This document shows positions 22,009-30,339 of a DNA stretch of 64,000 nt, piece after piece. Under the pieces are notes generated by a model. It was not told the DNA's origin, did not search any database, and saw nothing but the letters and a program-made list of their open reading frames with translations. Source of the DNA: Halobacteriovorax vibrionivorans (GTDB taxonomy: Bacteria > Bdellovibrionota > Bacteriovoracia > Bacteriovoracales > Bacteriovoracaceae); assembly GCF_003346865.1 (NCBI RefSeq), contig NZ_QDKL01000001.1, positions 806,001-870,000 of the forward strand, given 5' to 3'. Numbering within the stretch: the first letter of the stretch is position 1; each line of letters starts with the position of its first letter. A program made the translations under genes and the position numbers.

Positions 22009-22085
22009 TGGCGGGCGCATAAGGATTCGAACCTTAAACCTACTGATTTGGAATCAGCCGCTCTACCAATTGGAGCTATACACCC
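22009..22085 (-). tRNA. tRNA-Trp (anticodon CCA)
   Basis: The cloverleaf folds with acceptor GGGTGTA/TGCGCCC, discriminator G and an encoded CCA. The D arm has GCTC...GAGC, the anticodon loop is TTCCAAA (anticodon CCA), and the T arm is TAAGG-TTCGAAT-CCTTA. It sits between the tuf copy 2 terminator and secE, the usual place for trpT in proteobacteria. Confidence 0.97.
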
Positions 22086-22104
22086 GTAGTGATATTGGAT
22101 TGAT

Positions 22105-22133
22105 AAGTTACCCAAAAAGGCCTTCCTCGTCAA
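22105..22133 (-). promoter_or_regulatory. Likely sigma-70 promoter of tRNA-Trp
   Basis: On the minus strand TTGACG, a 17-nt spacer and TAACTT end 19 nt before the mature tRNA. This is a sensible distance for a tRNA promoter. It lies downstream of the tuf copy 2 terminator. Confidence 0.5.
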
Positions 22134-22205
22134 TCTCTTATTCTTAGAAAAAAATCAAAATTTAAAAACTTACATGCATATTATAGGATGCAATCCCTAC
22201 TCAAT

Positions 22206-22229
22206 AAAAAAGGGGACCAAGTGGTCCCC
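22206..22229 (-). terminator. Rho-independent terminator after tuf copy 2
   Basis: On the minus strand an 8-bp perfect stem GGGGACCA/TGGTCCCC (22212-22219 with 22222-22229) with a tight 2-nt loop is followed by six T. It begins 26 nt after the tuf stop codon. Confidence 0.85.
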
Positions 22230-22254
22230 CTCTATATCTTCAATAGAAAATTTA

Positions 22255-23445
22255 TTAGTCTAGAATTTCAGATACTGTACCAGCACCAATTGTTCTACCA
22301 CCTTCACGGATCGCGAACTTAAGACCTTTTTCCATCGCAATTGGAGTAATTAAATCTACTGCGAATGAAGTATTGTCTCCTGGCATTACCATCTCAACTC
22401 CGTCTGCAAGTGTAATATCACCTGTTACGTCTGTTGTTCTGAAGTAAAATTGTGGTCTATAACCTTTGAAGATTGGAGTGTGACGTCCACCTTCATCTTT
22501 TGAAAGGATATATACTTCACAGTTGAACTTCGCGTGTGGAGTTACTGATCCTGGCTTAACTAGACACTGACCACGTAGTACTTCTTCACGCTTTACACCA
22601 CGTAGAAGTAGACCAACGTTATCACCTGCACGACCTTCGTCAAGAAGCTTTCTGAACATCTCAACACCTGTTACAGTTGTCTTAGTTGTTTCTTTAATAC
22701 CAACGATTTCGATTTCTTCGTTTACCTTGATAATCCCTCTTTCAACACGTCCTGTACAAACTGTACCACGTCCTGAGATTGAGAATACATCTTCTACTGG
22801 CATTAGGAAGTCTAGATCTGTTGCTCTAGCTGGAGTTGGGATATACTCATCAACTTGTGCCATAAGCTCTAGTACTTTATCTTTACCAATTGCATCGTCT
22901 CTCATTTCAAGAGCTGCTAGTGCCGAACCAGCTACGATAGGAATATCGTCACCTGGGAAGTCGTAAGAAGATAGAAGCTCTCTTACTTCCATTTCTACTA
23001 GCTCAAGTAGTTCTTCATCATCTACTTGGTCTACTTTATTTAAGAATACTACGATCGCTGGTACACCTACCTGACGTGCAAGAAGGATGTGCTCTCTTGT
23101 TTGTGGCATTGGCCCATCAGCCGCTGAACAAACTAAGATTGCTCCGTCCATTTGTGCTGCACCTGTAATCATGTTCTTTACATAGTCAGCGTGACCTGGA
23201 CAGTCTACGTGTGCGTAGTGTCTTGTTGCTGTTTCATACTCAATGTGTGAAGTATTGATTGTAATACCTCTAGCTTTTTCTTCTGGTGCCGAATCGATTT
23301 CGTCGAATTTTCTTACGTCACCACCAAGTGCGTTCGCTAGTGTAATTGAAATTGCCGCTGTAAGAGTTGTCTTACCGTGGTCAACGTGCCCGATCGTACC
23401 AATGTTTACGTGGGGCTTACTTCTGTCAAAAGATTCTTTTGCCAT
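22255..23445 (-). CDS. tuf: Elongation factor Tu, copy 2 (downstream of tRNA-Thr)
   Basis: This is the second EF-Tu gene, encoding the same 396 residues as the copy at 5645-6835. It appears the same base for base, including all synonymous sites. Only the flanks differ: the ribosome binding site here is AAGGAGACTTAAGTC before the ATG, and a different terminator follows. It occupies the tufB position after a Thr-Tyr-Gly-Thr tRNA array. Its 234-nt leader contains a long imperfect inverted repeat, so its regulation may differ from that of the fusA-linked copy. Confidence 0.99.
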   Translation of the reverse strand: MAKESFDRSKPHVNIGTIGHVDHGKTTLTAAISITLANALGGDVRKFDEIDSAPEEKARGITINTSHIEYETATRHYAHVDCPGHADYVKNMITGAAQMDGAILVCSAADGPMPQTREHILLARQVGVPAIVVFLNKVDQVDDEELLELVEMEVRELLSSYDFPGDDIPIVAGSALAALEMRDDAIGKDKVLELMAQVDEYIPTPARATDLDFLMPVEDVFSISGRGTVCTGRVERGIIKVNEEIEIVGIKETTKTTVTGVEMFRKLLDEGRAGDNVGLLLRGVKREEVLRGQCLVKPGSVTPHAKFNCEVYILSKDEGGRHTPIFKGYRPQFYFRTTDVTGDITLADGVEMVMPGDNTSFAVDLITPIAMEKGLKFAIREGGRTIGAGTVSEILD

Positions 23446-23511
23446 GACTTAAGTCTCCTTAAAAAAGTTAAACAAAACCCTATTAGTTTGTCTTTATAAG
23501 CTATTTTTGAG

Positions 23512-23585
23512 TTGTAAGTATCGGATAAATTCAGAATAGATTCAACATAAAAAAAATGCCATCACTATAAAAACCGTACTTACAA
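23512..23585 (-). promoter_or_regulatory. Long inverted repeat in the tuf copy 2 leader
   Basis: Arms at 23512-23524 and 23574-23585 (TTGTAAGTA-T-CGG against CCGTACTTACAA) pair over 12 bp with one bulged base and enclose 49 nt. They lie between tRNA-Thr(GGU) and tuf, in what should be a shared transcript. The rest of the 234-nt gap is AT-rich, and no open frame with a ribosome binding site is seen. A regulatory or tRNA-processing role is possible but unproven. Confidence 0.4.
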
Positions 23586-23679
23586 ATTTTATTTTCTCAA
23601 ATTGATAACATAAAATTCTTGGATTGCCAGTAAAATCTATACTTAACAGCACAAAAAACGACAATTTAACTTAATTTAA

Positions 23680-23754
23680 TGGAGCTCACGACGGGATTTG
23701 AACCCGTGACCTCTTCCTTACCAAGGAAGTACTCTACCCCTGAGCCACGCGAGC
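23680..23754 (-). tRNA. tRNA-Thr (anticodon GGU)
   Basis: The acceptor is GCTCGCG/CGTGAGC with discriminator T and an encoded CCA. The anticodon arm is CTTCC-TTGGTAA-GGAAG, and the T loop is TTCAAAT. It is the last tRNA before tuf copy 2, equivalent to thrT in E. coli. Confidence 0.97.
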
Positions 23755-23775
23755 ATCACAAGATGTGTACAGAGA

Positions 23776-23804
23776 TTTTAATTGAAAACTTAGAAAAAAG
23801 GCAA
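23776..23804 (-). promoter_or_regulatory. Possible promoter for tRNA-Thr(GGU)-tuf
   Basis: On the minus strand TTGCCT, a 17-nt spacer and TTAAAA lie just downstream of the terminator after tRNA-Gly and 22 nt before the tRNA. The -10 is a poor match. The case rests mainly on the need for a start after the terminator. Confidence 0.35.
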
Positions 23805-23832
23805 AAAAAAAGCTCCCAAAAGGGAGCTTTTT
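23803..23832 (-). terminator. Terminator between tRNA-Gly and tRNA-Thr(GGU)
   Basis: A 9-bp perfect stem AAAGCTCCC/GGGAGCTTT (23809-23817 with 23822-23830) with a 4-nt loop has nine T on its minus-strand 3' side. It interrupts the tRNA array, so the first three tRNAs and the tRNA-Thr(GGU)-tuf pair are probably separate transcripts. Confidence 0.8.
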
Positions 23833-23834
23833 AA

Positions 23835-23910
23835 TGGAGCGGGCGACAAGGTTCGAACTTGCGACATTCAGCTTGGAAGGCTGACACTCTACCAACTGAG
23901 TTACGCCCGC
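23835..23910 (-). tRNA. tRNA-Gly (anticodon UCC)
   Basis: The acceptor is GCGGGCG/CGCCCGC with discriminator T and an encoded CCA. The anticodon arm is TCAGC-CTTCCAA-GCTGA, and the T loop is TTCGAAC. It corresponds to glyT in the E. coli thrU-tyrU-glyT-thrT array. Confidence 0.97.
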
Positions 23911-23966
23911 ATAAGATTTATCTTTTATAGCCTTTTAAAAATTATCTGTAAAGATATTTTTTAAAA

Positions 23967-24052
23967 TGGTGGCGAGAGATGGATTCGAACCATCGAAGGG
24001 ATACCCCGACAGATTTACAGTCTGTTGCCTTTGGCCACTCGGCAACCTCGCC
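23967..24052 (-). tRNA. tRNA-Tyr (anticodon GUA)
   Basis: This is a class II tRNA with a long variable arm. The acceptor is GGCGAGG/TCTCGCC with discriminator A and an encoded CCA. The anticodon arm is ACAGA-CTGTAAA-TCTGT, and the T loop is TTCGAAT. The 86-nt length fits tRNA-Tyr. It is second in the array. Confidence 0.97.
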
Positions 24053-24068
24053 ACAATCGTAGTAAAAA

Positions 24069-24145
24069 TGGAGCTGGCAATAGGACTCGAACCTACGACC
24101 TGCGGTTTACAAAACCGCTGCTCTAGCCAACTGAGCTATGCCAGC
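24069..24145 (-). tRNA. tRNA-Thr (anticodon UGU)
   Basis: The acceptor is GCTGGCA/TGCCAGC with discriminator T and an encoded CCA. The anticodon arm is GCGGT-TTTGTAA-ACCGC, and the T loop is TTCGAGT. It is the first gene of the array, with a good promoter 24 nt upstream. Confidence 0.97.
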
Positions 24146-24169
24146 CCAAATTTCCTGCGATGGAAATAA

Positions 24170-24198
24170 GTTATAAAAGAGAACAAAAAATTTGGCAA
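24170..24198 (-). promoter_or_regulatory. Likely sigma-70 promoter of the tRNA array
   Basis: On the minus strand TTGCCA, a 17-nt spacer and TATAAC lie 24 nt upstream of the first tRNA. It sits in the 70-nt gap after the rlmB stop codon. Both hexamers have five of six consensus bases. Confidence 0.65.
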
Positions 24199-24215
24199 GT
24201 TTTTTTTAAATAATT

Positions 24216-24971
24216 TTAAGAAAAAACTTTCTCCATCGCTATCGCTGCAGCAACAGAAACATTCAAGGACTCAATCTTTCCTATTGGTTCTAAACGAATT
24301 TTTTTCTCTAATAATCGTACAGAAGCGTGTGATAGACCTCTATCTTCCGCTCCTAGCACTAAACATTTGATTCCTGCTATTTCACCAATTTCATTATCAT
24401 CTGTATGTTCTGTAAGTCCTACAGGTGTCACTCCTCGTTTTATTAGAGCAGATAAGAATTTTGGTAGTGAATTACATTTTACTATTTCAATATACTCAAG
24501 TGCACCAGAAGCGATTCTGGCCATTGAAGGTCCAATATTAAAATTATTTTTAACAGCAAAAACAATATGTGAAACATTATAAAATGCAGCTGTACGCATA
24601 ATTGCTCCAGCATTATGTACATCAGTTACACCATCAAGGCATAATATTTTAACTTCTTCACCAGCATCTATTGCATCAAAAAGAGGTTTCGTTTCTGAAA
24701 TACTCTTAGCGGAACTTACAAGAAGTACACCAGAAGGAACTCTTGAGTATTGGAAGTCTTCTTTAGCGTAGAGCTCTTTAGCAAGCTCTTGAACCTTATG
24801 TGAAGAAACAAGTTTTATATTTAAACCATCTAATTCATGCTTTTTGAGCCCTCCCATTTTATTGAGTTTTTCTAGCCCTTCTTCGCATGCGATAAGTTCT
24901 ACTGTTGTTCTTTTAGGATTGCGAATTGCATGTACAATTGAATGAACACCAACAATTAAATCTTGTTCCAT
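24216..24971 (-). CDS. rlmB: TrmH-family rRNA 2'-O-methyltransferase, RlmB-like
   Basis: This SPOUT methyltransferase most likely makes Gm2251 in the P loop of 23S rRNA. The 251-residue protein has an N-terminal substrate-binding domain and the three SPOUT motifs: NAGAIMRTA with its catalytic Arg, LVLGAEDRGLS, and LNVSVAAAIAM near the C-terminus, which forms the trefoil knot. The start codon overlaps the proS stop (TAATG), so the two genes are translationally coupled. A tRNA-acting TrmH relative cannot be fully excluded, but length and motifs favour RlmB. Confidence 0.85.
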   Translation of the reverse strand: MEQDLIVGVHSIVHAIRNPKRTTVELIACEEGLEKLNKMGGLKKHELDGLNIKLVSSHKVQELAKELYAKEDFQYSRVPSGVLLVSSAKSISETKPLFDAIDAGEEVKILCLDGVTDVHNAGAIMRTAAFYNVSHIVFAVKNNFNIGPSMARIASGALEYIEIVKCNSLPKFLSALIKRGVTPVGLTEHTDDNEIGEIAGIKCLVLGAEDRGLSHASVRLLEKKIRLEPIGKIESLNVSVAAAIAMEKVFS

Positions 24972-26689
24972 TACAGTTCCTTTAGTAACTCATTCACTTT
25001 AGATATTAAGTCTTCTTGAGACACTTTTATTTTTTCGCCAGAGCGACGTATACGAATCTCAAGCATACCATCTTCTTTATGATCTCTTTCACCAAGTACA
25101 ACCTGGAGAGGTAAACCAAGTAGATCTGCATCCTTAAACTTAAATCCTGGTCCTGCCTTGCGGTCGTCATAGACAACTTCAAGACCACTGTTGATTAGTG
25201 TTTTATATAGTTCGTTTGCTTTTTCTTTGTATTCTTCGGATTTTACAATCGCTACAAATGAAACATTATAAGGTGCTATAGCGGCCGGCCAAATGATTCC
25301 ATTCTCATCATGGTTCTGCTCAATTGCAGCAGCAACTAAACGAGTTACACCTATTCCATAGCATCCCATAAGTGGTGCCATGGCCTTACCATTTTGATCT
25401 AAGATGGTAGCATCCATTCCCTTTGTATACTTATCTCCAAGTTGGAAGATATGACCAACTTCAATCCCTCGCTTTAATTCAACTTGATGCTTTCCATCAA
25501 CAGTATAATCACCAGAGCATGCCAACCTTAGATCTGCTGTTTTAATTTGTTTAATAACTTCTTTTGGAACAAAGTTTTCTAAGTGCATATCAAGTTTATT
25601 AGCACCAACAACATATGCAGCATTTAGATCAACCTGAGTATCAAATACAATATCAAGGTTTGAGATTTCAACAGGACCAATAAATCCCTTAATAAGGCCA
25701 AGGGCCTTAAGTTCAGTGTCTGTAGCAGTCGTCACTTCATAGCCAGGATATACTTTTTCAAGTTTCAGCTCATTGAGCTCATCATCACCTAATAAAAGAA
25801 CAAGAATAAACTTTTCTTCTTCATCATTTCTAGCTTTATAGACAAGTGATTTTAAAGAATGAAACTCATTCTTTTTTAAGAATTCACAAACTTCTTTAAT
25901 TGTTGCTTTTCCAGGTGTCGACACTTCGGCCATACTTCCTGTTTTAGCAGCACTTTCAACTTTTCGTATTGTTTTAGCAGTTTCAATATTTGCGGCGTAA
26001 TTTGCTTCATTTGAATAGATAATTGCATCTTCACCTGAATCAGCAATAACTTGAAATTCATGTGTTTTTGCATCACCATCGGCCATTGCACCACCATCTG
26101 CTACGACGGCAGAGAATTCTAGTCCAAGACGATTAAAAACATTTTCATAAGCTTCATACATTCTGTCATATACTTCATCTAAACATTCTTTTGTTGCATG
26201 AAAAGTATATGCATCCTTCATTATAAATTCACGGCCACGCATTAGCCCAAAACGAGGTCTGATTTCATCACGAAATTTTGTATTAATTTGATAAAGAGAT
26301 AGAGGTAAATCTTTATATGACTTAATTGTTTTTCTAAAGACATCTGTGATGGCCTCTTCATTTGTTGGAGAAATACAAAGATCGCGATCAGCCTTATCTT
26401 TGAACTTAAGCATTTCACCGCCCATCTTTTCCCAACGTCCAGTTTCCTGCCAAAGTTCACCTGGAGTAACTACAGACATGAGCATTTCATAGCATCCAGC
26501 CTTATCCATTTCCTCACGAACAATTTGTTCAACCTTGCGAATCGAACGATATCCCATTGGTAGATAATTATATAATCCAGCAGCTGACTTATGAATCAAA
26601 CCTGCTCTCATCATTAATTGGTGTGAAGCGATCGTTGCATCAGCTGGTACTTCTTTGTAAGTTTGCCAAAATCCCTTTGATAGAATCAT
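24971..26689 (-). CDS. proS: Prolyl-tRNA synthetase (bacterial type)
   Basis: This class II synthetase charges tRNA-Pro. The 572-residue protein has motif 1 and 2 regions (GLYNYLPMGYRSIRKVEQIV near residue 38; TKFRDEIRPRFGLMRGREF near residue 138). An inserted editing domain sits in the middle, with its cysteine region around DYTVDGKHQ, followed by the motif 3 segment CYGIGVTRLVAA and the anticodon-binding domain at the C-terminus. The insertion marks it as the bacterial ProS type. It is the upstream partner of rlmB. Confidence 0.98.
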   Translation of the reverse strand: MILSKGFWQTYKEVPADATIASHQLMMRAGLIHKSAAGLYNYLPMGYRSIRKVEQIVREEMDKAGCYEMLMSVVTPGELWQETGRWEKMGGEMLKFKDKADRDLCISPTNEEAITDVFRKTIKSYKDLPLSLYQINTKFRDEIRPRFGLMRGREFIMKDAYTFHATKECLDEVYDRMYEAYENVFNRLGLEFSAVVADGGAMADGDAKTHEFQVIADSGEDAIIYSNEANYAANIETAKTIRKVESAAKTGSMAEVSTPGKATIKEVCEFLKKNEFHSLKSLVYKARNDEEEKFILVLLLGDDELNELKLEKVYPGYEVTTATDTELKALGLIKGFIGPVEISNLDIVFDTQVDLNAAYVVGANKLDMHLENFVPKEVIKQIKTADLRLACSGDYTVDGKHQVELKRGIEVGHIFQLGDKYTKGMDATILDQNGKAMAPLMGCYGIGVTRLVAAAIEQNHDENGIIWPAAIAPYNVSFVAIVKSEEYKEKANELYKTLINSGLEVVYDDRKAGPGFKFKDADLLGLPLQVVLGERDHKEDGMLEIRIRRSGEKIKVSQEDLISKVNELLKEL

Positions 26690-26800
26690 GTAAATCTCTC
26701 TTTTTATTAATACGAAAAAACGTAAGATAATGAAAATTCAATATCATTGTACACGTGGTTGATCACGCTTTAAATGCTAAAATATTTTTATATAGACTGA

Positions 26801-27718
26801 TTAGAATGACGGCGCAAGGGCCATGGGTAGATCAAATGCCTGTACTGCTTCTTTCTCTAAAGTAGTAGCTGAAACGATTTCGTAGGCATCTGGTGTTTCT
26901 AAAAGCTTACGACAAAGCACGTTGTGAACGTGGTGACCTGACATATAAGTAGTTATTTTTCCGGCAATTTCATAACCTAAAAGACTAATATCACCAATTG
27001 TATCAAGAATTTTATGTCTCACAAATTCATCGTTAAAACGAAGCCCATCAGGATTCATTACTTTGAAGTCATCAAGAACAACTGCATTATCGAGAGAGCC
27101 ACCCTTAATTAAACCTTTTCTCTTAAGCATATCGACATCTCTTAAGAATCCAAAAGTACGTGCTCTTCCAATTTCATTTATATAATTTTCACAAGTAAAC
27201 TCAAATTCTTTACGCTGTGTCTTAATAATAGGATGTTTAAAGACAATAGTTGAGTCAATTATTAGCTTTTCACAAGGCTCTATTCTTGCCCATTTTTCGC
27301 CAACTTTAACTTCCACTGGCTTTGTAACTACTAGAAATTTCTTCGTTTTATGTAATTGTTGGATACCTGTCTCTTTAATGACATATAAGAAAGAGGCACC
27401 TGATCCATCCATTGTAGGAACTTCTGGCCCGTCAATTTCGATAAAACAATTATTAATACCAAAACCGTAGAGAACAGAAAGTAAGTGCTCAACTGTGTGA
27501 ACTGCGCCCGCACCAGAACCAATAGCAGTATTATTCTCAGTGGCCCCAACTGTCGTAGCAGTCGCCTTTAGGATCTCTGAGTCCTTAATATCTGTTCTTT
27601 TAAATGAAATACCAGAATCTGCTTGAGCTGGATGCAGAGTCATAGAAACCTTCTCACCAGAATGGATTCCAATTCCCGTAATCGTAACTGTCTTAGCAAT
27701 AGTTCGTTGGTTTAACAT
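26801..27718 (-). CDS. lpxC: UDP-3-O-acyl-N-acetylglucosamine deacetylase
   Basis: LpxC is the zinc deacetylase that commits the cell to lipid A synthesis. The 305-residue protein has HTVEH (residues 74-78; one zinc His), the HKILDTIGD segment carrying another zinc His and an Asp, and the catalytic-His region SGHHVHN near the C-terminus. It shows that the organism has an LPS outer membrane. It is a single gene divergent from the thioesterase gene, with 226 nt between them. That gap is AT-rich, and no second gene is convincing there. Confidence 0.97.
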   Translation of the reverse strand: MLNQRTIAKTVTITGIGIHSGEKVSMTLHPAQADSGISFKRTDIKDSEILKATATTVGATENNTAIGSGAGAVHTVEHLLSVLYGFGINNCFIEIDGPEVPTMDGSGASFLYVIKETGIQQLHKTKKFLVVTKPVEVKVGEKWARIEPCEKLIIDSTIVFKHPIIKTQRKEFEFTCENYINEIGRARTFGFLRDVDMLKRKGLIKGGSLDNAVVLDDFKVMNPDGLRFNDEFVRHKILDTIGDISLLGYEIAGKITTYMSGHHVHNVLCRKLLETPDAYEIVSATTLEKEAVQAFDLPMALAPSF

Positions 27719-27944
27719 TTAAATTCACCTAATATTAAGTACTTCATTCCATTTTAAACTTTGCAGCAATATATGGCAAGTATCGTCAAATACCAGCAAA
27801 ATATTACCAAATCTACCATGTTAAAGCTTTTTGTAACAAAAATTAACCAAGCCTTCCACTCTTTTAATAATAACCCTAAAATAAATGCATATGATAAAAC
27901 AATATTAGCTTATCTAAATATAACACGTTCAAAAGGTTTTATTT

Positions 27945-28367
27945 ATGAATATATGGAATGAAGAATTCGAATTAAGTGACGTAAACAAGTTCAACAAAGG
28001 CTGTTGTGTCGAGCATCTCGATATTAGAGTGACAGACTTTGGTGATGATTATCTCGTAGCAACAATGCCAGTCGATGAGAGAACAAGGCAACCATATGGC
28101 GTCCTTCACGGAGGGGCAAGCTGTGTTTTAGCAGAATCTGTTGGCTCTATCGCTTCTAATTTAGTACTGGATTCTTCTAAGTACTATGCTGCAGGACTTG
28201 AGATAAACGCCAATCACGTTAGGCCAGTTCAAAGTGAGCTCGTTACGGCCAAGGCCAAAGTTGTCCATCTGGGAAAATCAACTCATATCTGGGATATCCG
28301 CATTACAGACGAGAAAGACAAATTAGTATGTATCTCTCGTCTGACAATGGCAGTTATTAAAAAATAG
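27945..28367 (+). CDS. Hotdog-fold acyl-CoA thioesterase (PaaI/YdiI type)
   Basis: The 140-residue protein matches the small PaaI/YdiI hotdog thioesterases. It has the RQPYGVLHGGASCVLAES segment, in which His55-Gly-Gly and the general base Glu64 fall where YdiI has its catalytic residues. Known family substrates include phenylacetyl-CoA derivatives and 1,4-dihydroxy-2-naphthoyl-CoA. The substrate cannot be decided here, and no menaquinone or phenylacetate genes lie nearby. The gene stands alone, ending 1 nt before the convergent amidohydrolase gene. Confidence 0.85.
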   Translation: MNIWNEEFELSDVNKFNKGCCVEHLDIRVTDFGDDYLVATMPVDERTRQPYGVLHGGASCVLAESVGSIASNLVLDSSKYYAAGLEINANHVRPVQSELVTAKAKVVHLGKSTHIWDIRITDEKDKLVCISRLTMAVIKK

Positions 28368-28368
28368 C

Positions 28369-29592
28369 TTATTTTTTTAAAAGACGTGTAGGCATTTCAA
28401 ACGCTTCATCTGTGAGTTTTTCTCCAGTTTTGGGATGCCTTACTGTTCTTAATGCCACAAAGTGGAATAAGAGAGGATTGATTGAATAGATCTCGTTAAG
28501 AATATCTCTTTCCTCTTCTGTAATAAATCCTTTTTCAACCAGATCAGTAGTTCGATAGATCCAATTGATTGCAGGTAGTGGATAATCAGAACCATACATT
28601 ACACGTGAATGAAATTGCTTATTCTCAATCATTTCAATTAAAGGCTGGCTTAGTCTTTCGTAGATAATTAATGCCGATAAGTCAGTGAATAAGTTCTTTT
28701 CATATTTCTTTTCTTTGAAAAGACGCCAAAATAGATCTGAACATTCTGCTTGTACTCCACCGTTATCCAGATCGGCACACTTACCTCTTGAGGCGGCATG
28801 AGAGATAATTACATCGATTCCCATATCAAGTGCAGGACGAAGACGAAGAGGATTACCAAGCTCTTGAAACTTATCTCCTTCAACGGCCTTTTCTTCACCT
28901 GCATGAGAGATCAGTGTCATGTCATATTTTTTCATCATCTTATAAAAAGGAAGAACTTTTTTATTTGATGGATCAATCCCCATGGCATTTGGAAGCCATT
29001 TTACAAATCGAACACCTTGAGCGGCCCATTTTTCAAGCTCCTCAAGTGCATCCTGACGATATGGATGAATCGAAGCAACCATTTTAAAATTGACAGGATT
29101 TTCTTTTACAACTTTAGCGATATATTCATTTGGAACATAAAACTCTGAGTGTTCTAAATCTATCGTGCCATCTAATTTATAGTGATAATCAAAAGCTAAA
29201 GCGTATGCTGGAATGAAATGAGGCTGATATCTCATCAATTCAGTTAAGCGTGCAATATATTGCTCATCGGCTTGTGATTCATCATCAACACCAGATGCCG
29301 TCATATAAACATTAAATCGATTATACTTAGACAGGTGATTAAACCAATCTTTCATATGCGGGTTAACCCAAATGCCACTGCCACTATTTCCAAGGCCAAC
29401 AATGTGTAAGTGAGTATCTCTTAATTTTTTTAAGTCTATTCCATCATATGACTTTTCGATGAATTCTCTTACGTGTTTAGGAAGCTTTTCGTATTCACTT
29501 GGTTCATAATCAAAATCTCCACCAAGCTTCCCATAGAGCAATGAACATGATGTCATTAATAGTGCGAGTGCAAGTAATAAAATTTTCTTCAT
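28369..29592 (-). CDS. Lipoprotein amidohydrolase (amidohydrolase_2-like TIM barrel)
   Basis: The 407-residue protein begins with a lipoprotein signal ending in MTSC (Cys16), followed by a metal-dependent TIM-barrel hydrolase domain. The HxH metal site is His61-Leu-His63 (THLHI). Later ligands are expected in LISHAGEEK and DVIISHAAS, and the final metal Asp in YGSDYPLP. This is the amidohydrolase-related family that includes decarboxylases and lactonases, so the reaction is unknown. Attachment to a membrane by a lipid anchor is unusual for this family. It lies directly after a gene for an exported barrel-like protein, 1 nt apart. Confidence 0.75.
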   Translation of the reverse strand: MKKILLLALALLMTSCSLLYGKLGGDFDYEPSEYEKLPKHVREFIEKSYDGIDLKKLRDTHLHIVGLGNSGSGIWVNPHMKDWFNHLSKYNRFNVYMTASGVDDESQADEQYIARLTELMRYQPHFIPAYALAFDYHYKLDGTIDLEHSEFYVPNEYIAKVVKENPVNFKMVASIHPYRQDALEELEKWAAQGVRFVKWLPNAMGIDPSNKKVLPFYKMMKKYDMTLISHAGEEKAVEGDKFQELGNPLRLRPALDMGIDVIISHAASRGKCADLDNGGVQAECSDLFWRLFKEKKYEKNLFTDLSALIIYERLSQPLIEMIENKQFHSRVMYGSDYPLPAINWIYRTTDLVEKGFITEEERDILNEIYSINPLLFHFVALRTVRHPKTGEKLTDEAFEMPTRLLKK

Positions 29593-30339
29593 TTAAAATA
29601 ACCTTAAACCTTTCTTATAATCATATTTCAATTGTAGTAGCATACTGAAGTGATTGCGGTTAAATCGATCACGATTCCCACCAAGAACCACATCATAAGT
29701 CCACTTTTCTTTTTTAAATTGATTTAAAAAACCAACAAATGTTTTATCCTGTTTTGTTTTTTCAGACCAAGTACGAAAATGAATAATTCCAAATGTGTAC
29801 TTATCACTATATTGATATGCGATGATATTTCTCATGATGTTTACAATATCATCTGATTGGATCTCAAGTGTATGAAGGGCATTTGCTACCTCACCCTTAA
29901 AGTCGTAATCAAAGTAATCTCGTTGATAATCATTAATCATGACGAATTTCTTATATCCGAGAACACTATCAACTCTTAAATAAGAACGAGTTCCATCAGA
30001 GTCACAAACCTGAACATCACAATCAAAAGTATCTAACTCTTTTGAAGAGCGATAAACTTGTTCTGATCCTGCTACGAAACCAAGAATTGAAATTGGAAAG
30101 AATTCAATCTTTCCACCAATCGTATTAATGGTTCCACTTGTCGTAAAATAAGCGGCCTCGCGAAGAAAGCCATAGATTTGATCATTATGGCGCCAAAGCT
30201 CCTGGTTAGCTCCACCTTCAATACGAGCGGCAGCACCTAGGGCATAGGAGCGAAATCCAGCTCCAGCGTGGAGATCATATGTTGCTTGTGAATTTAGGGA
30301 TAAAAAAACTAAAACTAAGATAAAAAACTTATTTTTCAT
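29593..30339 (-). CDS. Exported protein, possibly an outer-membrane beta-barrel
   Basis: I do not recognise this 248-residue protein. It has a clear Sec signal (about 19 residues, ending SQA). After that come alternating polar/hydrophobic stretches rich in Tyr, Phe and Asp, and the C-terminus is LRLF; a terminal Phe is common in outer-membrane barrels. Two cysteines (CDVQVC) could form a disulfide. The start overlaps the ruvB 3' end by 11 nt, and its stop is 1 nt from the amidohydrolase start, so it is probably translated from the ruvCAB transcript. Confidence 0.6.
   Translation of the reverse strand: MKNKFFILVLVFLSLNSQATYDLHAGAGFRSYALGAAARIEGGANQELWRHNDQIYGFLREAAYFTTSGTINTIGGKIEFFPISILGFVAGSEQVYRSSKELDTFDCDVQVCDSDGTRSYLRVDSVLGYKKFVMINDYQRDYFDYDFKGEVANALHTLEIQSDDIVNIMRNIIAYQYSDKYTFGIIHFRTWSEKTKQDKTFVGFLNQFKKEKWTYDVVLGGNRDRFNRNHFSMLLQLKYDYKKGLRLF

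Noticed and set aside
21951..22133. Minus-strand 60-codon frame over tRNA-Trp
   Set aside because: It spans a complete, well-folded tRNA gene.
23966..24169. Plus-strand frame over tRNA-Tyr and tRNA-Thr
   Set aside because: It crosses two tRNA genes and reads like the spurious tRNA-derived proteins common in automatic annotation.
27761..27961. 66-codon plus-strand frame upstream of the thioesterase gene
   Set aside because: It overlaps the thioesterase start in another frame, has AT-driven composition and no ribosome binding site.
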